Shown: positions 1 through 13,485 of the stretch, in pieces | Position numbering within the stretch: position 1 is the stretch's first letter | Layout of the letters: the number at the start of each line of letters is the position of its first letter | Origin: Polyangia bacterium | GTDB lineage: Bacteria > Myxococcota_A > Polyangia > Nannocystales > Nannocystaceae | NCBI GenBank assembly: GCA_030424595.1 | Contig: JAUHWG010000037.1 | Coordinates: 22,986-86,985 of the forward strand | Direction: 5' to 3' | Length of the DNA: 64,000 nt | Made by a program: the position numbers and the translations under genes | The notes under the pieces: generated by a model | Told to the model about the DNA's origin: nothing | The model's database searches: none | What the model saw: only the letters and a program-made list of their open reading frames with translations

Positions 1-272
1 CGCGAAGAGGAGCCCAGGTCCCAGAGACTTCCAAAAATTGGTCGAGGTCGCCTGCACCGTCGGTCCTCGCGACCGTAGCGGCGCCCTCGACCCTTTGGCA
101 AGAGCTCCGCGGCGAGAGCCACTCCCCCAGGGCGACCTCGACCGGAGGGATCTGTCTCGACAGACACTTCAAGCCCGGCGCGAGCACGCCCGTGAGGCCG
201 TCCTCATCCGCCTTGACAGGGCTTTGGCCGGCCTCGTAGCCTATCTGGCGGCCTCTTCGGCCGTTCCTTGGG
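1..272. other. Upstream region with no supported gene
   Basis: I see no convincing coding region, RNA gene or repeat here. Short open frames exist but have the arginine/alanine-rich composition of non-coding frames in this GC-rich DNA. The stretch probably holds the promoter of the histidine kinase that starts at 273, but I could not pick out confident -35/-10 boxes. Confidence 0.4.
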
Positions 273-2093
<1,821 letters not shown>

Positions 2094-2101
2094 CCGCCGC
2101 A

Positions 2102-3877
2102 CTAGCCACCACACTGGGGCCGAGCGACCGCCCGCGGAGTGCCCCCCACAGCCTCGACCGCGCCGACCTCGACGGTCGCCGAGCACTCCCACGTGAGCGT
2201 CGGGCTAAAGCAGCCGGCGCAGGTGACATCGTCGATCGTCGCCCGGGCGCCAGCGTGGACGAAGACCGCAGCGTCTCCGCCGGCGTTGCGGAGACGGAGC
2301 CCGCGCAGCTCGCTCGCCGGGGCCCCCTGGACACCGTAGAGGTGGATCGCGTCCCAGGTGCCGCGACGGTCGTTGAGCCCGAAGATCCGCACTGGACGTC
2401 CCTCCTCGCCCGCGACCCGCAGCGCCGCCGGCTCCTCCTTGCCGACCTCGAGGCCGAAGCCGTCACGGACCATCAGCTGGAGCCCTGCGCCGAGGGTCAG
2501 GGTCGCGCCCTCGACGGCGATCGGACCCCGGAGCTCGACCGGCGAGCCAGCGTCGCTCCAGACGGTGTCGCGCTCGATCACCCCCTCGTCGATGATCACT
2601 CGCTCACCGCCGAAGCTGTTGCCGGCGCCGACCGCCGCGAAGACCTCCGGATCGATCATGAGCGGCCGCGGCGTCCGCTCGAAGCGGACCCCGGTGAAGG
2701 CCTCTAGCTGGATCTGATCGTGATAGAGAACGATGCCGGAGCGGTTGTCGCGGAAGGTCACGTCGCGCAGCGCGACCCCGGCCTCGCTGTTGGCGTAGAG
2801 GACCCCGCGATCGACATAGCGAGCGCCGTGCTCAAAGACGGTGTGGGTGAAGGAGGCGCTGGCGTGCTTGTAGAGGTTGACCCCGCGCCACGCACCGGGA
2901 CCGCGGGCCTCGTAGGAGGTCAGGAGCACCGGCGACGCCGCCGTGCCCTCGACGACCAGGACCCCGGGATCGTAGTAGCCGACGTTGATGTACCCGTCCT
3001 CGTCGAAGTGGAGCTCGAGACCGGCGGCGAAGGTCACCTCCGCCGGCGTCTCTCGGGTCCCGGCGATCTCGACCCGACCGCCGACGATCACCGGTACGCC
3101 CGGATCGACCCAGCGATGGGCTCCGCGCAGATGATCGCCGAGGAGACGGATCGAGCTCTCGGCCGGCAGCTCGTTGTCGTCCTTGAGCGCCCGCATCGAC
3201 GCGGCCGGCAGGAACATCGACGTCGGCCCGACAAGATCGCGGATCCGGTTGCCGGCGAAGCTGCGCAGGCTCCCCTTGGAGTTGACGTAGACCGCGAGAC
3301 CGGCGACGCCGCGCATCTCGACCTGGTCGATCGTGACGCCTTGGCTCTCGATGTAGACCGCCCCGCGATCCGGATCCCCGACCGACTCGAGGATGACGTG
3401 CTCGAGGACCGCGTTCGAGGCGCCCTTGTAGAGGCGGATCCCCGGCCATCGCCGCGGCTCCGTCTCCACCTCGGGATCCTCCGGCGGAGCCGGTCGCATG
3501 ATCACCGGCGCCTTAGCCGAGCCGAGGATCGCGACCTTCGTCGTCTTGAGGAACCCGAGCGCGAGCTCAGCCCCCGGCTCGAACTCGAGGATCACCCCGG
3601 GCTCGACGGTCAGGGAGCCGGCGTCCAGGCGATACGTCGGGTCGATCCTCACGGGAGCGCAGCCCTGGCGGAGCACCCGATCGACGGTCTCGATCCCCAC
3701 CAGGCGGTCCGGACAGTCGTCGACCATCGTGTAGATCGACGGAGCGACCCTCGGCGCCGGGGGGCTCTTCTCCGAGACCACCTCAGGCGGAGGGGTCGCG
3801 ACGACGGCGTCATCACCACATCCGCCGAGGGGGGCGACGCCGAGGATCAAGAGCGCTGTGACCCTGGACGCGAGCAC
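2102..3877 (-). CDS. Lipoprotein with right-handed beta-helix repeats
   Basis: I place the start at the GTG at 3877, because it gives a clean lipoprotein signal (VLASRVTALLILGVAPLGGC, lipobox LGGC) and because the open frame further upstream is arginine-rich and overlaps the next gene. The mature protein (about 570 residues) holds repeated short strands such as GVILEFEPGAEL, GIRLYKGASNAVLEHVIL and GVNLYKHASASFTHTVF, the spacing typical of right-handed parallel beta-helix (Pbl/PbH1-type) surface proteins. No catalytic motif of pectate lyases is evident. It is probably an outer-membrane or surface lipoprotein of unknown ligand. It reads leftward, 170 nt downstream of the acylase gene, and may be co-transcribed with it. 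Confidence 0.8.
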   Translation of the reverse strand: MLASRVTALLILGVAPLGGCGDDAVVATPPPEVVSEKSPPAPRVAPSIYTMVDDCPDRLVGIETVDRVLRQGCAPVRIDPTYRLDAGSLTVEPGVILEFEPGAELALGFLKTTKVAILGSAKAPVIMRPAPPEDPEVETEPRRWPGIRLYKGASNAVLEHVILESVGDPDRGAVYIESQGVTIDQVEMRGVAGLAVYVNSKGSLRSFAGNRIRDLVGPTSMFLPAASMRALKDDNELPAESSIRLLGDHLRGAHRWVDPGVPVIVGGRVEIAGTRETPAEVTFAAGLELHFDEDGYINVGYYDPGVLVVEGTAASPVLLTSYEARGPGAWRGVNLYKHASASFTHTVFEHGARYVDRGVLYANSEAGVALRDVTFRDNRSGIVLYHDQIQLEAFTGVRFERTPRPLMIDPEVFAAVGAGNSFGGERVIIDEGVIERDTVWSDAGSPVELRGPIAVEGATLTLGAGLQLMVRDGFGLEVGKEEPAALRVAGEEGRPVRIFGLNDRRGTWDAIHLYGVQGAPASELRGLRLRNAGGDAAVFVHAGARATIDDVTCAGCFSPTLTWECSATVEVGAVEAVGGTPRAVARPQCGG

Positions 3878-4047
3878 GCTTCGCTCATACCAGGGGCCCG
3901 CCGTCGCCAGCAAGCGAGTGAAAGCGCTCCGATGGCGGAGCCCGAGAGGGAGCCCCGGCGCAGGACCTGCTGGAGACCGCACCGCAACGCTCACCAGGGC
4001 CGGCGGTGGGGCGAGAGGCAGAGCGCGGCCACTCGGACGCACACCGG

Positions 4048-6381
4048 CTAGCGCGAGCTCCCGCGGCGGAGACGGAGCACCCTCGTCGCGCGCTCCTGGA
4101 TCCTCTGCGCGGACCAGGCGATCGGCACGCCCTCGCCGCGACGCCAGAGATCGAGCATGTCGCTGTAGTGGGGCGAGAGCGGGTTGCCCGACTGGCCGCC
4201 GGGGAGGATGAAGCGGGCCTCCTCCCAGGCGCCGACGTCGACGACCATCCGCAGGGAGGCGATCGCCATCGGGTCCCCCAAGGGATCCAGCGGCGGAGCG
4301 CTCGCCTGGGCGATCGTGTTGCCGTCGCCACCGCAGGGGAGGGGTCCGAGGTTGAAGAGGGAGGCCAAGGTCCGCACCTCGCCGACGGGGTGACGGAGGA
4401 CTAGCGGTCGAACCTGTCCCCAACGCCATGCGGTTGGATCGCGGCCGAACTCCCGCCCGAGACGGCCGAGAACATCGCCGAGCGCGCTCGTGATCGCCGA
4501 GTCCCAGCCCTCGGCGAGGAAGCCCGGACGGTCGCGGATCAGGGCGACGAGGTGGCTGGTCCGACGAAGGCAGAGGAGCGAGTGCGGCGTCAGCCCGGTG
4601 AAGCCGCGCCCGAGCATCCACGCGAAGGAGCGCGGCGCCTTCTCCTCGGCGACCTCGCGGTAGAGGCCGGCCAAGAGGAGCTCGAAGATCGTCGCCGCCG
4701 CCGAGTCGGCGCTGGCGATCCCGTCCCAGTGCTCGAGGAGGCCGCGGGCCGGCTCGAGATCGCGGCGGCCGACCAACGCCCGGAGGATCGGCGTCCGCAG
4801 CTCTCGCCAGGGGATCACCGCCTGATCGAGCTGCATCGCCATCGTCGCCTCGACGTCCCAATCCTCGCGCCCTTGGAGGAGCTCTGTGATCCTCGCCTGG
4901 CGATACCCGTCGAGCCAATCGACCCCGAGGAAGGGCCCCTCGCTGGCGGCGACGGGCTGGTTGTTCGCGGTCGCGACGAAGCCAGCCGCGGTCGCGTCGA
5001 CCCACGGCATCTCTGCGTAGGGGACGGCCGTCTCCTCCCAGCCGACCTCGGGATCGGCGGCGGGCATCGGCAGCGTCCCGAAGCCCTTGCGTCGCCGCGG
5101 CACCTGGCCGACGAGCTGCCAGCCGATGCGCCCGTCGGTGTCACCGTAGACGAGGTTGAGCGGCATCGCCGGCCACTCCTCCAGGCGCCGACGAAAGTCG
5201 GCGAAGGATCGTGAACGGTGGACCTCGAGGAGACCGCGGACCGGCTGGGGGCGCATCCAGGTCGCTTGGAGGGCGAGCGCCCCGAACTCGCCGTCGAGCG
5301 CAGGGCCGATCACGGGCCCGTAGGGGGTCTCCAGGACCTCCTCGACCACGGCCGCCTCGCCCTTGACCCGGATGACCTCACGGCGACGCAGGCAGGGGAT
5401 CCAGCGATCCCCCACCCGCACTCGCTCACCGCCCCGATCGAGCTCGAGAACGAAGAGATCGGTGTTGTCGACGTGGGCCGCCGTCACCCCCCAGGAGGCG
5501 AAGCCGTTGTGACCAGCGACGATCCCAGGGGCCCCCGCCAGGCTCGCCCCACAGGCCGCCCACTCGGGGGTCCGTATATGCGCGAGGTACCAGTGGGCCG
5601 GCAACATCGGCGGCAGGTGGGGATCGTTGGCGACGATCGGTCGGCCGCTCGCGGTCCGGGCTCCGGCGATCGCCCAGCTGTTGGACCCGCCGCCGACCCC
5701 CAGCGTCTGCCGGAGGATCGCCACATCATCGCTCAAGCGATCGAGCGCGGGCCCAGCCTTCACCCCCGGCGGAGATGTCATCGACAACCACGCCGGATAG
5801 ACAGGGTCGACGGCCGCGAGCGCCTCGGGACCGTCGAGCTCGAGGATCTTCAGCCGAGCGAGCTCGATGTCCCAGTTGGACGCGAGGAGGAAGCTCTGCA
5901 GGAGGAGCACGCCGATCACGTCGGCGCCGGACCAGGCCGTCGGCGTGCTGCGGAGCAACGCGAGCTCATGGGGCGGGCTTGGAGCGCCCCAACGAGCGCC
6001 TGCGCTGACGCCCGCCGCGAACGACTCGAGGTAGCCGCAGACATCGCGATCAACCGCCGCGAGGTAGGCCGCGGCGAGCCGATGGAAGCCGATCCTCCGC
6101 GACAGGCGATCGAGGCTGAGCCCCTTCGGCCCCAGCAGCTCCGCCAGCCGCCCTCGACCGAGGCGGAGCAGCGTCTCCAGCTGAAAGCCGCGATCCTGCC
6201 CTTGGCAGAAGCCCAGGCCGAACCAGGCGTCCCGATCGTCGACCGCCTCGATGTACGGAACCCCGAAGCGATCACGGCGGATCGTCAGCGTATCCGCGAT
6301 CCCAGGGACCATCAGCTCCCCCGAGGTCGTCGGCAGACGCTGCCCGAGGAGGGCCTGAAAGAGCTTGCGGGGGCGACTCAT
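4048..6381 (-). CDS. Penicillin acylase family protein (Ntn hydrolase)
   Basis: The 777-residue protein matches the penicillin amidase / acyl-homoserine-lactone acylase family, which hydrolyses amide bonds after autocatalytic cleavage into alpha and beta chains. The conserved beta-chain start GGSNSWAIAG is present, with Ser233 as predicted N-terminal nucleophile, followed by the oxyanion/Asn region ANDPHLPPMLPAHWYLAHI and the GHNGFASWGVTAAHVDNTD block. The alpha-chain landmark RDRFGVPYIEA near residue 37 and the FGLGFCQGQDR segment also fit. The usual cleavable signal peptide is not evident; the protein starts MSRPRKLFQALLGQRLP, so it may be cytoplasmic or exported another way. The substrate cannot be told from sequence; cell-wall-active beta-lactams, N-acyl amino acids and AHLs are all possible. 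Confidence 0.9.
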   Translation of the reverse strand: MSRPRKLFQALLGQRLPTTSGELMVPGIADTLTIRRDRFGVPYIEAVDDRDAWFGLGFCQGQDRGFQLETLLRLGRGRLAELLGPKGLSLDRLSRRIGFHRLAAAYLAAVDRDVCGYLESFAAGVSAGARWGAPSPPHELALLRSTPTAWSGADVIGVLLLQSFLLASNWDIELARLKILELDGPEALAAVDPVYPAWLSMTSPPGVKAGPALDRLSDDVAILRQTLGVGGGSNSWAIAGARTASGRPIVANDPHLPPMLPAHWYLAHIRTPEWAACGASLAGAPGIVAGHNGFASWGVTAAHVDNTDLFVLELDRGGERVRVGDRWIPCLRRREVIRVKGEAAVVEEVLETPYGPVIGPALDGEFGALALQATWMRPQPVRGLLEVHRSRSFADFRRRLEEWPAMPLNLVYGDTDGRIGWQLVGQVPRRRKGFGTLPMPAADPEVGWEETAVPYAEMPWVDATAAGFVATANNQPVAASEGPFLGVDWLDGYRQARITELLQGREDWDVEATMAMQLDQAVIPWRELRTPILRALVGRRDLEPARGLLEHWDGIASADSAAATIFELLLAGLYREVAEEKAPRSFAWMLGRGFTGLTPHSLLCLRRTSHLVALIRDRPGFLAEGWDSAITSALGDVLGRLGREFGRDPTAWRWGQVRPLVLRHPVGEVRTLASLFNLGPLPCGGDGNTIAQASAPPLDPLGDPMAIASLRMVVDVGAWEEARFILPGGQSGNPLSPHYSDMLDLWRRGEGVPIAWSAQRIQERATRVLRLRRGSSR

Positions 6382-7113
6382 CGCCCGCGGATGGTCGCCT
6401 ATGCAACGCCCCGAAACAACCGCGAGGCCGAGAGGGCCACGGTCTCGCCAGCGAAGGCTCCGCCGTGCAGCGCCCCCTCGCCCTCGCCGGGACCGTCCGC
6501 CCCACCACTATGTTCCCCGAACACGTGCCCGAACATCGAACACCTCAGCCTGCGACTCGCTCGGGCCCGGCCGCCCACGCGCCGTCATGACAGGCCGAGC
6601 TCCCGACCCGCGACCCACGCTCACCGTAGCCACGACCGCCAGGAGAGACCGCGAGGAGAACCTGCGAGGAGAACCGCGAGGAGAACCGCGAGGAAAACCT
6701 GCGAGGACAACCGCGAGGACAACCGCGAGGACAACCGCGAGGACAACCGCGAGGACAACCGCGAGGACAACCGCGAGGACAGACCACGAGGAGAGACCGC
6801 GAGGAGAAACGCGAGGAGCACCGCGAAGAGAAACCGCGAGGACAAGCCGCGAGGACAGGCCGCGCGCACGGGTGCGTCGAGCGTGCAGCTCGAAGGTCTG
6901 CACGACAGGGCGAGCCGCGCTTCGACCTTTCGAGCCAGCGCCGCTCCTCGCCCGGCCCCGCCTCTGACTCGACCCGCCCACGACCGCTCCGCGGCGTGCG
7001 AGCCCGCGCGAGCCGAGCCCTCGGCAGGTGCGACCTCGACCGCCTCCGCGTGATGCCGCGCGACCAACGCACAAAGCGTCGCGGCCCTTTGGCCGGGGTG
7101 ATAGACCGAAGCG
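6382..7113. other. 732-bp intergenic region dominated by a 12-bp minisatellite
   Basis: This gap separates a leftward gene (starts 6381) from a rightward gene (starts 7114), so promoters for both should be here. Its middle third is a tandem repeat, listed separately. All six frames stay open for long stretches only because of the repeat and the high GC content; none shows a plausible protein. Confidence 0.5.
6640..6870. repeat. 12-bp tandem repeat, unit CGCGAGGACAAC
   Basis: At least a dozen tandem units of CGCGAGGACAAC and close variants (GAGAAC, GAAAAC, GAGACC) run through this stretch; the six or so units in the middle are identical and both edges degenerate. The unit length is a multiple of three, so all frames stay open through it. 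It lies between divergent genes, where copy-number change could alter promoter spacing. Confidence 0.9.
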
Positions 7114-9156
<2,043 letters not shown>

Positions 9157-9189
9157 GCCGCGCGAAGCCGTCGACCTCTCCCGCCGACC

Positions 9190-10764
9190 TCAACGCTCCG
9201 GCGCCGGGAGGATCCAAGGCTTCGGCGCGAGGCTGTCGCGCTCCCGCGCCAGATCCACTGTCGGGTCGATGAGGCGCGCGCTCGGCCGGCCGTTGTAGGC
9301 GACGAAGGCGTCCGCTCGGACCTCGACAGCTCGACCGCGAGCTCGCTCCTCGGCCGCGAGCAGGTGAGCGAACTCGAGGATCATGTCGGGCTGAAACGCC
9401 ATCTGTTTCGCCTGAAGATCGCTCAGCCGGAGCTCCGGATCGACGAGCCAGGTCCGCCCCGTCGCCGGATCCCTCAGGCGAAAGCGGACTCCGCCTGTCT
9501 TCTCGACCAGCATCACCTGCCAGGCGAATCGATAGCCCTCCTCGGTCCACGCGGTGTCCCCAGGGTAGGCGAAGCGGCGCAAGGGCAAGGCGACCTGGAG
9601 GGCCCCATGGACGGCGAGGAAGACCAGCAGGAGCCACGACCGCAGCGCCGACGATGAAGCGGTGAGCGGACGAGGATCGGGCCCGGCCTCCAGCTCGTCG
9701 CCCCCATCTGCGCCGCGCGGCCCGACGACCACCTCTGGCCCTCCGGCCAGGGGCTGCGACGCCTCCGCAGCCGTCGCTCGTCCCTCCTCATCGGCGCCAT
9801 CCGCCCCCCCCGCGGAGCCCGGCGCTCGCCTACCCCGGCTCCCCTTCGTCCACGCGGCCGCACGGGCGATCGCCCGCCGCGGCCAGCTCGGCGAGAAGAA
9901 GACCAACGCCGACGCGCTCATGATCCAGGGGAACATGCCGATCGACGGGAACAGAGTCCCCGTCAGACCGTGGAAGACGAGCACGCCACAATAGGCGTAG
10001 GGTCGCGTGCGCCGGTGGAGGAGCAGGAAGGGGACGCTCAGGTCGAAGAGCGCGCCGCCCCAGCTCATCGCGTAGCCGACCTCGGGGTGGCGGAGGAGCG
10101 GACCTATCACCGCCAGCTCATCGCGGACTGCGAGCCACATCCGCAGCGGTTGCCCCTCGAGGAGCCAATCGCCGCGGAGCTTCGCCACGCCTGCGTAGAA
10201 GTAGACGAGGCCGACCTGGAGGCGAAGCGCGTAGAGGGCCCAGGCGGGGACCTGCGCTCGCGACGAGCTGCCCCCTCGATCACCGCCCCGAGCTCGCCGG
10301 CGGAGCGCGTCGAGCGAGCCGACGCGCGCCATCGGCAGGGCGATCATCAGCAGGGTGATCGCGCTGACAAAGTAGTAGTGGTTGAGGTAGGTGGCCTTGT
10401 CGATGAGCTCGACATAGCCAAAGAGCACAAAGAAGAGCCCGAGCGCCGGCCGGGTCCACAGCCCGAGGGCGATCATCAGTGAGAGCCCGCCGATGGCGAC
10501 GAAGACCGCCGTCATCCAAGGACCCGGGAGGGGCTCAACCCAGGCGAACCCCCAGTAGTGAAAGTGCACCTCCGGCGCGACGTAGAGCGACTCGATCCAT
10601 CCGTTCGCCGCGAAGCGGACGGTCGACGCGAACATCAGCAGGCCGAAGAGCGCGCGGAAGGCCGCGAGGCTCGCGGCGTCGACGGGCCGAGAGAGCGCGC
10701 GAGCCAGGAGCCGCAGTCGTCGGCCTTCGCGGCGTCGACAGGGCGCTGCTGCACCGGGCCGCAC
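9190..10764 (-). CDS. HTTM-domain membrane protein (gamma-carboxylase-like)
   Basis: This is an integral membrane protein of the HTTM family, related to vitamin K-dependent gamma-carboxylase. Typical segments are SLAAFRALFGLLMFASTVRF at the start, IDKATYLNHYYFVSAITLLM in the middle and GLVYFYAGVAKLRGDWLLEG, followed by a periplasmic C-terminal part. I chose the GTG at 10764 because homology starts just after it. An in-frame GTG at 10950, directly after the upstream stop codon, would add 62 arginine-rich residues that look non-coding. As the last gene of an imelysin / di-haem operon it is likely iron-regulated and perhaps concerned with metal handling, not with carboxylation; that is inference. 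A low-complexity loop lies near residues 285-340. Confidence 0.85.
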   Translation of the reverse strand: MRPGAAAPCRRREGRRLRLLARALSRPVDAASLAAFRALFGLLMFASTVRFAANGWIESLYVAPEVHFHYWGFAWVEPLPGPWMTAVFVAIGGLSLMIALGLWTRPALGLFFVLFGYVELIDKATYLNHYYFVSAITLLMIALPMARVGSLDALRRRARGGDRGGSSSRAQVPAWALYALRLQVGLVYFYAGVAKLRGDWLLEGQPLRMWLAVRDELAVIGPLLRHPEVGYAMSWGGALFDLSVPFLLLHRRTRPYAYCGVLVFHGLTGTLFPSIGMFPWIMSASALVFFSPSWPRRAIARAAAWTKGSRGRRAPGSAGGADGADEEGRATAAEASQPLAGGPEVVVGPRGADGGDELEAGPDPRPLTASSSALRSWLLLVFLAVHGALQVALPLRRFAYPGDTAWTEEGYRFAWQVMLVEKTGGVRFRLRDPATGRTWLVDPELRLSDLQAKQMAFQPDMILEFAHLLAAEERARGRAVEVRADAFVAYNGRPSARLIDPTVDLARERDSLAPKPWILPAPER

Positions 10765-10950
10765 CGCAAGCTCTGGCGGAGCCCCGAGGGTTGACGAGGG
10801 CGAGCGAGAGCACGCCCGACCTTCACCACGGGCTCCTAGCGTCTCCCGCGACGGACGGACCTGGACCGGGTCCCTGATCGCACCGTCGCCGAGGTCCTGC
10901 CCGCGCACCGCCCAGCTCCCCTCTGGCCGCCCGTCCTCGGCCTCCCTCAC

Positions 10951-12054
10951 TCAGTCGCCGTCGTTGTCGCTGAGCGCGAGCGTGACCCCGAGGAGGGAGG
11001 CGACGTCGAGCTTGAGGAGCCGACGCAGCGCGTCGAGCTCGTCGCGCGCCGCCTGGAAGCGCGCACGCTCCGGGACCAGCGCATCGCTCGCGGGTACAGG
11101 CAGGGCGAGCACCTCCTCGAGGGCGATCGCGTACTGCTCGCGCACTCGCAGGTCCGAGTCCCCGCCAGCGTCGACGACGAGCACCGAGATCCCCGCAGGC
11201 GCTGCGTCCGTCTCGCCGTGGTAGGCCGACCAGAACCCCTCGAGGTTCGCCCGCAGGTCGTCCCCGGTCGCCCCCGAGAAGCGCGACTCGAGGTTCTCTG
11301 GGGCCGGCGGCGCCCCGCTCAGGTTGCCCAGCGGGGTGTCGAGCTTCGCTGTGACCATCGTCGCGAGCGAGTCGATCAGATAGTTGATCACCGCGTCGAC
11401 GGCGTCTTTGCGGGTCGCGTAGAGGCTGCTCCCCTGCCCCGCGCTGCGCAGCTCAGCGGCGAACTCGCCCTCCCACGCGGCCGCGATCGACCCCGAGCGA
11501 GCGGCGATGTCCTCCGCCAGCATCAGGGCATAGACACAGCGCTGCCCGCCGTTGTCGCCGAGCCCTGCGACGAGCGCCGCAGGATCCTCATCGACGCCGA
11601 AGAGGATGTACTCGAGGGCAGGCAGTCCCTTGGCGCTGACCCCCAGGGTGCCGATGTAGCTCGGATCCGAGGCCGGGGGGGCGGCCGCGATCGCGTCCTC
11701 GACGGTCGACATCCGCACGGGCCAAAAGTCGAGCGCGCTCCTGTGCTCTGCCGCAGGGCCGAAGCCAAAGGCGAAGTGACGGCTCCAGCTCCGACGAGCC
11801 CGCCGCCAGCTCTCCTGGCTCTCGCCCAAGCTCGCGACGGTCGGCGCGGCGCAGAGGGAGCGCGTCACCTCCGCGAGCTCCTGGGTCGCCTCTGCGAGGT
11901 CGAGCGCGCCCTTGGTGCCGGCCTCGGCGAGGTGCGCGAGCACCCCCTCGCGGGGATCGGCCTCCTCCTCGCCGCAGCCCGGCGTAAGCGCGACCACCCC
12001 GAGGCCCAAGCCCAAGCCCAAGCCCAAGCCGACAAGCGAAGCGCGTAGTCTCAT
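10951..12054 (-). CDS. Imelysin-family lipoprotein (second copy of operon)
   Basis: This 367-residue protein has a lipoprotein signal whose hydrophobic core is a run of Gly-Leu dipeptides (nucleotide repeat around 12003-12035) ending in the lipobox LTPGC. The mature part fits the imelysin (peptidase M75 / EfeO / IrpA) superfamily, periplasmic helical-bundle proteins tied to iron uptake. The segment SAKGLPALEYILFGVDED occupies the position of the family GxHxxE signature, but the His is replaced, so metal binding there is doubtful. Its start overlaps the end of the di-haem gene by 4 nt (ATGA), which indicates translational coupling. A more canonical paralogue starts the operon at 14712. Confidence 0.88.
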   Translation of the reverse strand: MRLRASLVGLGLGLGLGLGVVALTPGCGEEEADPREGVLAHLAEAGTKGALDLAEATQELAEVTRSLCAAPTVASLGESQESWRRARRSWSRHFAFGFGPAAEHRSALDFWPVRMSTVEDAIAAAPPASDPSYIGTLGVSAKGLPALEYILFGVDEDPAALVAGLGDNGGQRCVYALMLAEDIAARSGSIAAAWEGEFAAELRSAGQGSSLYATRKDAVDAVINYLIDSLATMVTAKLDTPLGNLSGAPPAPENLESRFSGATGDDLRANLEGFWSAYHGETDAAPAGISVLVVDAGGDSDLRVREQYAIALEEVLALPVPASDALVPERARFQAARDELDALRRLLKLDVASLLGVTLALSDNDGD

Positions 12055-13484
12055 AGGGACTCCAGAAAGGCGACGAGCGCTGCCCGCTCGTCCGCGGGCA
12101 GATCGAGGAGCGCGTCGCGCGAGGCCTCCGCCTCACCGCCGTGCCAGAGGACCGCCTCCAGGAGCGAGCGCGCCCGCCCGTCGTGGAGGAAGTTGGTGTG
12201 GCCGTTGACGGTCTCGACCAGGCCGATGCCCCACAGCGGCGGGGTCCGCCACTCCCGACCGTCCGCGAGCCCGTCGGGGCGATCGTCGGCGAGAGCCTCG
12301 CCCATGTCGTGGAGGAGGAGATCGGTGTAGGGCCAGATCGTCTGGCCGCGGGCCTCCTCGAGCTCGGCGTCCGCCGCCGTCGTCAGGGTCGGCGTATGGC
12401 AGGCGTCGCAGCCGATGTCGCGGAAGACCTGGCGACCGAGCAGCACCTTCGGATCGTCGACGCCCCGCCGCCCAGGGACCGCGAGGGTGCTGGAGTAGAG
12501 GCTGATGTCGTCCAGGAGCGAGTCGCTGAGCTCGGGCGCGCCGCCGTTCGGCGCGGCGGCGCAGTCGACCTGCTCGGGCGGACAGTTCTCCTCGGGGAAG
12601 AGCGACGAGGTGACCCCGAGATCGCCGAGGAACGCCCCCGCGGTCTGCTGGCGCACCGTCGGCTGGTTCGCCTTCCAGCCGAAGCGGCCGATCCGGAGCG
12701 CGCCGGACACGACGTCCGGGATCCAGTTGGCCCGGCCGGAGATCCCATCGCCGTCGGCGTCCTCGGGATCCTCGCGGCTGAGCAGCTCCTCCTCCGAGAG
12801 CGCCTCCAGGAGGCCGAGGCCGATCATCGCCGGGGCGACCCGCGGCGAGATCTGCAGCGTCGCCGGCAGGGGCCCGAAGGCGGGGTCGAGGATCGTGTAG
12901 GTCGGCGCCCGCAGAGAGTACGCCTCCCCGTCGGCGAAGCGCCCCTCCACCTCGGTGTAGAGCACCTGCGGCGTCCCCTCGACCGGCACGCCGTCGATCG
13001 CGTAGGGCTGGAGCTGGCCGCCGTAGCCAGGCACGGGCCCCGGCGCTGCGTCGGCACCCTCCCCTGGCACCGAGAGCCGCAGCAGGAGACCGACGAACTC
13101 CTCGCCCGGCGCCGGCGGGCGCCCGCGTCCGTCCTTCAGGTGACAGGTCGAGCACGAGCGGGCGTTGAAGGTCGGGCCGAGCCCGTCCCGCCCCTCCGTC
13201 GACGCCGGCGCCTGCACCCAGTTCTTGTTGAAGAAGGAATTGCCGACGACGAAGCGTTGCCGCCGCTCAAAGGTCATGTTGCGCGCCGCCAGGGAGAAGG
13301 CGTTGACGCTGGCGTCGAACACCGTCGTATCACCGCCGGAGCGCTCCTCACCGGCCGCCGCCGTCGGCCCCGGGTCCTCCTCGCAGCCGCCCGCAGCGAG
13401 CATGACGACCCCCCAGAGCGCGGCGAGCGGAGCCCGGAGCCGGGGGCTCCGCGCAGGTCCGAAAGTGTCGTCGTCGCAGGTCAT
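12051..13484 (-). CDS. Di-haem oxidoreductase, DUF1111 family lipoprotein
   Basis: The 477-residue protein has a lipoprotein signal (lipobox AAGGC) and two c-type haem motifs, CSTCH at the start of the catalytic part and CDACH in the C-terminal third, as in the DUF1111 (putative thiol oxidoreductase) group related to di-haem peroxidases. Conserved blocks include FNARSCSTCHLKDGRG, GRFGWKANQPTVRQQTAGAF and TPPLWGIGLVETVNGHTNFLHDGRARS. DUF1111 proteins commonly sit next to imelysins, and here the gene is sandwiched between two, one nt after the first and overlapping the second by 4 nt. A role in periplasmic iron redox during uptake is a reasonable inference. Confidence 0.93.
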   Translation of the reverse strand: MTCDDDTFGPARSPRLRAPLAALWGVVMLAAGGCEEDPGPTAAAGEERSGGDTTVFDASVNAFSLAARNMTFERRQRFVVGNSFFNKNWVQAPASTEGRDGLGPTFNARSCSTCHLKDGRGRPPAPGEEFVGLLLRLSVPGEGADAAPGPVPGYGGQLQPYAIDGVPVEGTPQVLYTEVEGRFADGEAYSLRAPTYTILDPAFGPLPATLQISPRVAPAMIGLGLLEALSEEELLSREDPEDADGDGISGRANWIPDVVSGALRIGRFGWKANQPTVRQQTAGAFLGDLGVTSSLFPEENCPPEQVDCAAAPNGGAPELSDSLLDDISLYSSTLAVPGRRGVDDPKVLLGRQVFRDIGCDACHTPTLTTAADAELEEARGQTIWPYTDLLLHDMGEALADDRPDGLADGREWRTPPLWGIGLVETVNGHTNFLHDGRARSLLEAVLWHGGEAEASRDALLDLPADERAALVAFLESL

Positions 13485-13485
13485 C

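Noticed and set aside
3878..5005. Upstream extension of the beta-helix lipoprotein frame to nearly 970 residues
   Set aside because: The extension is Arg/Pro-rich, lies antisense-like in another frame of the acylase gene, and places the lipoprotein signal in mid-protein.
6640..6870. CRISPR array
   Set aside because: The units are directly adjacent 12-mers with no unique spacers, and no cas gene is present.
5218..7053. Rightward frame of 611 codons across the acylase 5' half and the 12-bp array
   Set aside because: The first part is the complement of a well-supported gene and the rest is repeat; no domain appears.
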